Shown in pieces: positions 34,810 through 43,200 of a stretch of DNA of 56,839 nt. The number at the start of each line of letters is the position of its first letter. Position 1 is the stretch's first letter. Origin of the DNA: Pseudomonas caricapapayae (GTDB lineage Bacteria; Pseudomonadota; Gammaproteobacteria; Pseudomonadales; Pseudomonadaceae). The notes under the pieces are model-generated. The model was not told the DNA's origin, ran no database searches, and saw nothing but the letters and a program-made list of their open reading frames with translations. The position numbers and the translations under genes are program-made. The DNA lies in the NCBI RefSeq assembly GCF_001400735.1, contig NZ_LJPW01000080.1:1-56839 (forward strand), given 5' to 3'.

Positions 34810-37800
34810 ATGACCGACGAATCGCCTTCTATCGACCAACTCCTGAAAAACCTCGACCAAGCGATGATCAGCGAACGTCATCGTCTGCGCCGTCAGTTGC
34901 ATGATCTGCGCAAAAAACCTGACGAGGCGAAGCTGGCGCAGTGGGTTGCACGGGTCCAGGCGTCTTGCGCGCAGGTGACGGCACGTCGTGAGAGCGTGCC
35001 GACGATCCGGTATGACGACAACTTGCCCATCGCCGCCAAACGCGATGAGATCAAGGAGGCGTTGCTCAAGCATCAGGTGTTGATCATTGCGGGCGAGACA
35101 GGCTCCGGAAAGACCACCCAGTTGCCGAAAATCTGCCTCGAAATCGGTCGCGGCCAGCACGGTCTGATCGGTCATACCCAGCCGCGCAGGATTGCCGCAC
35201 GCAGTGTGGCCAGCCGGGTGGCCGACGAACTGGGGACACCGCTGGGCGCGCTGGTCGGTTATCAAGTGCGCTTCGAGGATCAGAGCGACAGCAACACCCT
35301 GATCAAACTCATGACCGACGGTATTCTGCTGGCCGAAACCCAGCATGACCGCTTTCTCGAGCGCTACGACACGATCATCGTCGACGAAGCCCATGAGCGC
35401 AGCCTGAACATCGACTTTCTGCTCGGCTACCTGAAAACCCTGCTGCCACGGCGTCCGGACCTGAAGGTCATCATTACCTCCGCGACCATCGACCTGCAGC
35501 GCTTCTCCGAACACTTCAACGGTGCGCCGGTGATTGAAGTGTCCGGGCGTACGTTCCCCGTAGACCTCTGGTATCGCCCGCTGACCAGCGAGCAGGACGA
35601 GGAAGGCAACAGCGTCGAAGACGATCTGACGGTCGATCAGGCCATTCTGGCCACGCTGGACGAGCTGGCGGCCTTCGAGCGTACCGAACGCAAGAGCCCG
35701 GGCGATGTGCTGGTGTTTCTGCCCGGCGAACGCGAGATTCGCGATGCCGCCGAAGTGCTGCGCAAGGCGCAGCTCAGACACACCGAGATTTTGCCCCTGT
35801 ATGCACGCCTTTCGCCCGCCGAACAACAGCGCATTTTTCAGTCGCATCCCGGTCGTCGTGTGGTGCTGGCGACCAACGTGGCCGAAACCTCGTTGACGGT
35901 GCCGGGCATCCGTTACGTGATCGACACCGGTACTGCGCGCATCAGCCGCTATAGCTATCGCGCCAAGGTCCAGCGCCTGCCGATCGAGGCCGTGTCCCAG
36001 GCCAGTGCCAACCAGCGCAAAGGCCGTTGCGGACGTGTCGAACCCGGTCTGTGCGTGCGTCTGTACAGCGAAGAGGATTTCAACGGTCGGCCTGAATTCA
36101 CTGACCCCGAGATCCTGCGCACCAACCTGGCGGCGGTCATCCTGCAGATGCTGCACTTGCGCTTGGGCGAGATCACCGATTTCCCGTTCATCGAGCCGCC
36201 GGATGGCAAGGCGATCAGCGACGGGTTCAACCTGCTGCAGGAGCTTTCTGCCGTCAATCGCGAGAATCAGCTGACACCGCTGGGCCGCCAGCTGGCGCAT
36301 CTGCCGGTGGACCCGCGCATGGGGCGCATGCTTCTGGAAGCGGCGAAACAGGGCAGCCTGCAAGAAGTGTTGATCGTGGCCAGCGCCATGTCCGTACAGG
36401 ATGTGCGCGAGCGTCCTCCCGAGCGGCAGCAGGCGGCCGATCAGGCCCATGCGCAATGGAAGGACGCCGATTCGGACTTCGCCGGGCTGGTCAATCTGTG
36501 GCGTGGTTTCGAAGAGCGGCGTCAGACGCTGACTGCCAGCCCGCTGCGCAACTGGTGTCGACGCAACTTTCTGAATTATCTGCGCCTGCGTGAGTGGCGC
36601 GACTCCCATCGACAACTAAGCCTGATTTGCCGTGATCTGCAACTGACGGTCAACAAAGAGCCAGCCGATTACCCGAAATTCCACAAGGCCATTCTCTCCG
36701 GCCTGTTGAGCCAGATCGGGCAAAAGGCCGAAGAGGGCGATTACCTCGGCGCTCGGCAGCGGCGCTTCTGGATTCATCCGTCTTCCGGGCTGGGCAAAAA
36801 GCGTCCGCAATGGCTGATGACCGCCGAGCTGGTAGAAACCACCAAGCTGTACGCACGCATGGTCGCCAAGATCGATTCGGACTGGATCGAGCCGCTGGCT
36901 GGCCACCTGATCAAGAAAAATCATTTCGAGCCACACTGGGAGAAAAAGCGCGGACAGGTCGTAGCGTTCGAGCAGATCACGCTGTTCGGCCTGATCGTGG
37001 TGGGCCGTCGGCCGGTGCATTTTGGCCCTGTCGACCCGGTGGTCTCGCGCGAGTTGTTCATCCGCGAAGGTCTGGTGCGTGGCGATATCCTGTCCCGGGC
37101 CAGGTGCCTGAGCGCCAATACCCGCCTGCTGGAGCAGCTCGACGAGCTGGAGGCCAAGGCTCGACGTCGCGATATTCTGGCTGACGAAGACACCTTGTAC
37201 AGCTTTTATGAAGCGCGAATCCCGGCCGAGATTCACCAGACGGCCACGTTCGACAGTTGGTACAAGACCGAAAGCCAGAAGAATCCGCAACTGCTGATCA
37301 TGCGTGAAGAGGACGTGCTGGCCCGCGAGGCCAGCGAAGTCACTGCTGCGCAGTATCCGGATACTTTGCGCCTGGGCGACCTCAGCCTGTCGCTGAGTTA
37401 TCACTTCGAGCCCAACCATCCACGCGATGGCGTGACGTTGCGCGTTCCCGCACCCTTGTTGCTGTCGCTGCCGGCCGAGCGTCTGGAGTGGCTGGTGCCG
37501 GGATTGCTGGAGACCAAGAGCATTGCACTGGTCCGCAATCTGCCCAAGGCTGTGCGCAAGAACTTCGTGCCGGTCCCGGACTTCATCAAGGCCGCCTTGC
37601 AACGTATTACCTTTAGCGAGGGGTCATTGCCTCAGGCGCTGGGGCGTGAGCTGCTGCGCATGACCGGCGTGCGGGTCAGCGACGAGGCCTGGACCGAGGC
37701 GGCACAGCAGCTTGAAGGCCATCTGAAGATGAACCTGGAAATCGTCGATGGCAGTGGCAAGTTCCTCGGTGAGGGGCGTGATCTGGCCGAGCTGACGGCG

Positions 37801-38721
37801 CGCTTCGCCGAGGCCAGTCAGGCGGCACTGGCTGTGCCGCAGAGCGCAAAGAGTCAGCAGCCGGTGCAGGCCAAGGCTTTTGCTGCAGTGGCGCAGAAGA
37901 CACAGCAGAACATCGCCGGACTGTCGATGACGGTGTACCCGGCGCTGGTCGAAGAAGGCGGAGCGGTCAAGGAAGGCCGGTTTTCCACGCAGGCCGAGGC
38001 CGAGTATCAGCATCGCCGCGCCTTGCAGCGCCTGCTGTTGCAGCAGTTGGCCGAACCGGCAAAATTCCTGCGCAACAAATTACCCGGGCAGACCGAACTG
38101 GCCTTGCTGCACCGTGAGCTGGGGCGCATCGATGCATTGATCGAGGACATCCTGCTGGCCAGTCTCGACAGTTGCGTGCTTGAGGGTGAAGCCGAGTTGC
38201 CGCGCGACGGTGCCGGTCTGCTGTCACTGGCCGAGCGCAAACGCGCCGACTGGACCGAACATGCCGAACGGCTGGCGAAGCTGACGCTGGAAATCCTCAA
38301 ACTGTGGCACGGGCTGCAAAAGCGCTTCAAAGGCAAGATCGATCTGTCTCAAGCCGTTGCGCTCAACGATATCAAGGCGCAACTGAGCAGGCTGGTGTAC
38401 CCCGGGTTCGTGCGTGAAACCCCGGCGGTGTGGTTCAAGGAATTGCCGCGCTACCTGAAAGCCATCGAGATGCGTCTGGAAAAGCTGCCGGGTCAGGTTC
38501 AGAAGGACCGGGTGTGGAGCATCGAACTGGCAGGCCTGTGGACGCAGTACCAGACGCGTGCCGACAAACATGCTCAGGAAGGCAAGCGTGATCCGGAACT
38601 GGCGCTGTATCGCTGGTGGATGGAGGAATACCGCGTTTCACTGTTCGCCCAGCAACTGGGCACCAAAATGCCGGTGTCGGACAAACGGTTGAGCAAGCAG
38701 TGGAGTCAGGTGGAAGCCTGA
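34810..38721 (+). CDS. hrpA: ATP-dependent RNA helicase HrpA (DEAH)
   Basis: A 1303-residue DEAH/RHA helicase. Walker A GETGSGKTTQ is near residue 95, DEAHERS near 193, SAT in 'IITSATIDLQRF', and 'QRKGRCGR' in motif VI. Beyond the helicase core come the HA2/OB domains and the long C-terminal domain 'RLVYPGFVRETPAVWFKELPRYLKAIEMRLEKL', all typical of bacterial HrpA. The protein unwinds RNA and helps resolve collided ribosomes or processed mRNA. The name is unrelated to the type III pilus HrpA of this species, so care is needed. Length is as expected for the family. Confidence 0.95.
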   Translation: MTDESPSIDQLLKNLDQAMISERHRLRRQLHDLRKKPDEAKLAQWVARVQASCAQVTARRESVPTIRYDDNLPIAAKRDEIKEALLKHQVLIIAGETGSGKTTQLPKICLEIGRGQHGLIGHTQPRRIAARSVASRVADELGTPLGALVGYQVRFEDQSDSNTLIKLMTDGILLAETQHDRFLERYDTIIVDEAHERSLNIDFLLGYLKTLLPRRPDLKVIITSATIDLQRFSEHFNGAPVIEVSGRTFPVDLWYRPLTSEQDEEGNSVEDDLTVDQAILATLDELAAFERTERKSPGDVLVFLPGEREIRDAAEVLRKAQLRHTEILPLYARLSPAEQQRIFQSHPGRRVVLATNVAETSLTVPGIRYVIDTGTARISRYSYRAKVQRLPIEAVSQASANQRKGRCGRVEPGLCVRLYSEEDFNGRPEFTDPEILRTNLAAVILQMLHLRLGEITDFPFIEPPDGKAISDGFNLLQELSAVNRENQLTPLGRQLAHLPVDPRMGRMLLEAAKQGSLQEVLIVASAMSVQDVRERPPERQQAADQAHAQWKDADSDFAGLVNLWRGFEERRQTLTASPLRNWCRRNFLNYLRLREWRDSHRQLSLICRDLQLTVNKEPADYPKFHKAILSGLLSQIGQKAEEGDYLGARQRRFWIHPSSGLGKKRPQWLMTAELVETTKLYARMVAKIDSDWIEPLAGHLIKKNHFEPHWEKKRGQVVAFEQITLFGLIVVGRRPVHFGPVDPVVSRELFIREGLVRGDILSRARCLSANTRLLEQLDELEAKARRRDILADEDTLYSFYEARIPAEIHQTATFDSWYKTESQKNPQLLIMREEDVLAREASEVTAAQYPDTLRLGDLSLSLSYHFEPNHPRDGVTLRVPAPLLLSLPAERLEWLVPGLLETKSIALVRNLPKAVRKNFVPVPDFIKAALQRITFSEGSLPQALGRELLRMTGVRVSDEAWTEAAQQLEGHLKMNLEIVDGSGKFLGEGRDLAELTARFAEASQAALAVPQSAKSQQPVQAKAFAAVAQKTQQNIAGLSMTVYPALVEEGGAVKEGRFSTQAEAEYQHRRALQRLLLQQLAEPAKFLRNKLPGQTELALLHRELGRIDALIEDILLASLDSCVLEGEAELPRDGAGLLSLAERKRADWTEHAERLAKLTLEILKLWHGLQKRFKGKIDLSQAVALNDIKAQLSRLVYPGFVRETPAVWFKELPRYLKAIEMRLEKLPGQVQKDRVWSIELAGLWTQYQTRADKHAQEGKRDPELALYRWWMEEYRVSLFAQQLGTKMPVSDKRLSKQWSQVEA

Positions 38722-38963
38722 TCCTGCGCCGGAGCCCGGCGCAGTGAATTGCGTCTATCGGGTCGATATTCATTGGCCCGATAGCGCCAAAACCGGGCTC
38801 TGTGGCACACTCCGCGCCTGTCTTCACCGTGTCATGAAATGCTGCTCCCTGTTGCGGGCAGATTTTACAGTCGCACTGGTACGTTGGTCCCAAAAAACAG
38901 TGGGCCTCCGGACGCCGTGCCTGAGCAGGTCTTTACCTGCAACTCAATAAGAGAGGAACGACC

Positions 38964-40085
38964 GTGCACAACGTCGTCATCAGCGGCACAGGCCTGTTTA
39001 CCCCGGCCAACAGCATTTCCAACGAAGAGCTGGTGCAGTCTTTCAATGCCTATGTTGCACAATTCAACAGCGATAATGCGGCGGCTATCGAGCGTGGCGA
39101 GTTAGAAGCGCTCAGTGAATCCAGTGCCGCTTTCATCGAGAAGGCTTCGGGCATCAAGAGCCGTTTTGTCATGGACAAGCAGGGCATTCTCGACCCGCAG
39201 CGCATGAAGCCCAACCTGCCGGAACGCGGTAATGACGAGTGGTCGATCCTTTGCCAGATGGGTGTAGCAGCGGCCGAACAGGCCTTGCAGCGCGCCGGCA
39301 GAACGGCTGCCGACATCGATGGCGTAATCGTTGCCTGCTCCAACCTGCAGCGGGCTTACCCGGCGATTGCCATCGAGATACAGGAAGCGCTGGGGGTTGC
39401 AGGCTACGGCTTTGACATGAACGTCGCCTGCTCGTCGGCGACCTTCGGCATTCAGGCGGCCTGTAACAGTGTGCAACTGGGTCAGGCCCGTGCCTTGCTG
39501 GTGATCAGCCCGGAGATCTGCACAGCACACCTTAATTTCCGTGACCGTGACAGCCATTTCATTTTTGGCGACGGAGCGACGGCCGTTGTGGTCGAGCGCG
39601 CCGACCTTGCCACCTCGCCTTACCAGTTCGATATCGTCAGCACCCGTCTGCTGACTAAATTTTCCAACAACATCCGCAACAATTTCGGTTTCCTCAACCG
39701 CACTTCGGATCAAGGGCAAAACGCACCGGACAAGCTGTTCGTGCAGGAAGGTCGCAAGGTGTTCCGTGAGGTCTGCCCGATGGTTGCCGAACTGGTCGCT
39801 GCGCATTTGCAGGATAACGGCATCAATATCACCGACGTCAAACGCTTCTGGCTGCATCAGGCCAACCTGAGCATGAACCAGCTGATCGTCAAGAAGCTGC
39901 TGGGCCGCGACGCCACGGTCGAAGAGGCTCCGGTGATTCTCGACACGTATGGCAACACCAGTTCGGCTGGCTCGGTCATTGCGTTTCATACTTATCAGGA
40001 TGATCTGCCGAAGGGCGCGCTGGCTGTACTCAGTTCGTTCGGTGCCGGGTACTCGATCGGCAGCGTGATTCTACGCAAACGCTGA
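38964..40085 (+). CDS. fabH2: Ketoacyl-ACP synthase III-like, FabH2
   Basis: A 373-residue thiolase-fold condensing enzyme, starting with GTG at 38964 behind GAGAGGA. The Cys-His-Asn triad is present: Cys156 (NVACSSATFG), His298 (FWLHQANLSMN), Asn331 (DTYGNTSSAG). It is longer than E. coli FabH by about 55 residues and resembles PA3286 of P. aeruginosa, which condenses octanoyl-CoA from beta-oxidation with malonyl-ACP and so shunts fatty-acid breakdown products into synthesis. The nearby phaJ1-fadD2-fadD1 genes support such a link. It is not the housekeeping FabH by neighbourhood. The name rests on resemblance. Confidence 0.82.
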   Translation: MHNVVISGTGLFTPANSISNEELVQSFNAYVAQFNSDNAAAIERGELEALSESSAAFIEKASGIKSRFVMDKQGILDPQRMKPNLPERGNDEWSILCQMGVAAAEQALQRAGRTAADIDGVIVACSNLQRAYPAIAIEIQEALGVAGYGFDMNVACSSATFGIQAACNSVQLGQARALLVISPEICTAHLNFRDRDSHFIFGDGATAVVVERADLATSPYQFDIVSTRLLTKFSNNIRNNFGFLNRTSDQGQNAPDKLFVQEGRKVFREVCPMVAELVAAHLQDNGINITDVKRFWLHQANLSMNQLIVKKLLGRDATVEEAPVILDTYGNTSSAGSVIAFHTYQDDLPKGALAVLSSFGAGYSIGSVILRKR

Positions 40086-40205
40086 TTGCTTTGGACGGGT
40101 AGCGCTTGAGCCGCGAGCGTTACCTGTCATATCCCGTTATGTCACTCGCAACCCCTCGGGTCTTTATCGTGTTGGCTTTTAACCAAGCCATCACGGGTAT
40201 CGACC

Positions 40206-43200
40206 ATGTTCACTGTCAACATCACATCCGAAACGCAGGCGGTGCCAAGCAGCCGGCTTTCCGCGCACCCCTCCGACTCCGTGCCCTTCGAAACAGACCA
40301 CCCCAATGCACAGTTCATTCGGGGCAATCTGCCTGCCTGGTATCTGAACGCACCGGCAACCTTGCGCCGGGCACTGCAGGCCAGTCAGCAGAAAACCATG
40401 CGATCCTGGCATGTGCTGGAGCCCATCCGTAATCGACTGTTATCGGCACAGGAATTTGCTGCACCGCTGCTTTCAAAGGCATTTTTCGAGCGTTTCAAGC
40501 ACAGGCTGGACGTTGAAGCGTTCCAGCTGATGACCTGGCGCTACGACAAGAGCTGGAAGCCCGATCCCCTTGAACAGACGCTGCTGCAGGCTGCGTTGCA
40601 GAACTTCGCGGCCAGCAATCGAAGCCGGTTCGATCCCTATTCGGCCATCCTGCGTACAGGGGGGCTGCGTTACTGGCTGATTGATAGCGCCGAGCGAAGA
40701 TACCGGGTCGAATACAGGGACCGCATCAATATCAACCTTGAGCAGTTCGCCGATTTCTGCCATGAACTGGATCTCGGGGGCCGTTATCAGACCCACCTGG
40801 ACAGCGTATTCAAACCCGCTGCCGCAGAGGCTGCGAGCGCGGTTGCTGCCGCGTTCATCGCCAGTGAGCGTGATGCCGTCGAGGTGCTCGCGCACATTGC
40901 CATGATGAAGGGCGACCTCACCGATGCCGCTTATCAGATGCTGCTGAGCGTAGTGAAGCCCGCTGACCGTCCACAATGGGATGGCAAGGGTGTGCGCTAC
41001 TGCCAGTTACACATGCTCGATACCTACGCTTTTTCAGGCTGCCTGTTACACGGTGCCTTGTTGATCCAGCAGGATATACCTGAGCCTGATGGCGGGCCTT
41101 GCGTGGTCTATATGCCTTCCGAACCCTCACATCCGATCAAGCAGTTCGCGTCACTTCAGGCGTTCAGCGCCAGCCTTGCAGGAGCGCTCGGCAGTGAGAG
41201 TTATCGGCAATATTTCAGCCGTTTCGTCAGTCTGAGCAAAAGCCCGGAGTTCTTTGCCAAACTGAAATCGCGTCTCTATCCCGCTCAAGAATCGACGCTG
41301 GACGTCAATGCTGACCTGGTCTTGCAGGCGCAGCCCTTTTCGAAACCTCCATTCGAGTTGCTTTACGACCACTTGCTGGCTAAGACCTACGGCGATTCAA
41401 GGGCAATCGCAGTGCCTTCGGCCCAGGCGGATCACATTGCCCGCGACGCATTGCTTGCAGCCCTGAAAAGCAACGGCATGGATATGCTCAATGCGGCCGG
41501 GCTTTTTGTGCCGGTGCTGGGTGAGGTCATGGCAGTGGTCGCTCTCTATCAGCTTGCTAGTAAAGCGTTCGTTGCCTATCAGGACTGGACGCACGGTGAA
41601 GTGGAAGAGGCGATGCAGCATGTTTACGAGATAGGTGAAGACGTGGCCCAGATGCTGGTGACAGGCAGCGTCATCGGTGCGGTGGAGCGTTTTGAGCCGT
41701 CGATGTTCATTGAAAGTCTGGTGCAAAAGAGGGTGGATGGATCAATCCGTCTTGGCAAACCGACTATCGATGCCTATGCAGATACCGTCAGTTTGCCGGA
41801 TGGCCTGACTGCCAATGCTCTGGGGCTCTACGAGCTCGACGGCAAGACCTGGCTGCCTCTGGGACGCAAGCTGTATCGCGTAGAGGCAGATGCGACGCGC
41901 GAAAACTGGCGCATCAAACACCCGGTGAATGAGGGCTCGTACTCGCCAAGGCTGAAGCACAACGGCAACGGCATTTGGCACCATGAATGGGAAAACCCCA
42001 TGGGTTGGGATGAGGTAACGGCTTTCCGGCGTCTGAGCCCGAGCTGCGATGCATTTACCGAGGACGAAATTCAGAAGGTCATGCGCATTACCGGCACCAG
42101 CGAGGGTGTGTTGCGCCAGATACATGTCGAAAGCCTGCAGCCTCCGGCCCTGTTGAAAGATGTTATTCAGCGCGTGGCAATCGAACGGGAGTTGCAGAGC
42201 TGTATCGAGGCACTGAAGGCCGAAGATTCGTCGCAGGTAACGGTTGCTCGTATCGAGCCATGGATGAAGCTGCTGGCTTCGTCGCCGCGCTGGCCCAGGG
42301 AGCGAGGACTTTTACTGCTCGATGCCGACGGGACCATGATCGATGCCTGGAACGCAGGTTCGCAGATGACACTTTCCTCTCATGTCACGAGGCCGACGGA
42401 AAACCTGACGCATGTGCTGGGCCAATTGCTGGAGGGGCTTGCACCCGATGAAATAAGCCTTCTGACTGGAAGCGGCAGCACGGACACAGCTGCCCGGGTC
42501 AACGGCTTGAAACGCCATCTTGCCGAGTACGCTCAACGTCATGTGGAGCAATTGCTTGATGGACTTCATTCATTGGCAGAGCGCAGCAGCGACCCATTGG
42601 TCAAGCTGATCCAGCGCGACTTCGCCAAGTTGCCGGATGGCGTCGCCCTGGAGCTCCTCGACATGGCAAGTGACGCAGATAAAGCCCGGATGACATCAGA
42701 GAAACGCGTGCCGCTTTCGCTTGCCGAGCATGCTCGTGAGTATCAGCAGCAGTTGAGACTGAACAGGACCATCGAGGGGTTCTACCGAAGCTTAACCGAC
42801 AACCCCGATACCCATGCTGCGGGGCTCGGCATATTGCACGATGTGCCGGGCTGGCGCGGAGATCTGTCAATCGATCTACTCAAGGACACGCTGGAGGGGG
42901 ACGTAATCGCGAGCCTTGAAAGTGGCGAGGCGACCGCCGTGCATCGGACTCTGATCAAGACCAGTGAGGGATTTCAGCCCTTCAACCATCTAGGCAATTC
43001 TCTGGGGGAGGTCGACCCGCTTTTTTTCGGCGCTTTGCTCAAGGCGCTTACTGATGAGGCGCGCATCGATATCGCGTTGCCTTTGAATGCCGACGAGCAG
43101 CAACTGCGCAGTCTGGCGGGCCGTACCGCAGCGGCTCGTCGCGACCGGGTCGCTGGCATTCTACGTATGCAACCTATCAAGCCCGCAGTCAAATGGCCGC

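Noticed and set aside
34747..36615. A 622-codon minus-strand frame opposite hrpA
   Set aside because: Shadow of the DEAH helicase gene; the helicase motifs on the plus strand are unbroken.
34810..38721. The type III pilus gene hrpA, given the name
   Set aside because: The protein is a 1303-residue DEAH helicase; the pilin HrpA of P. syringae is a small protein and is not in this window.
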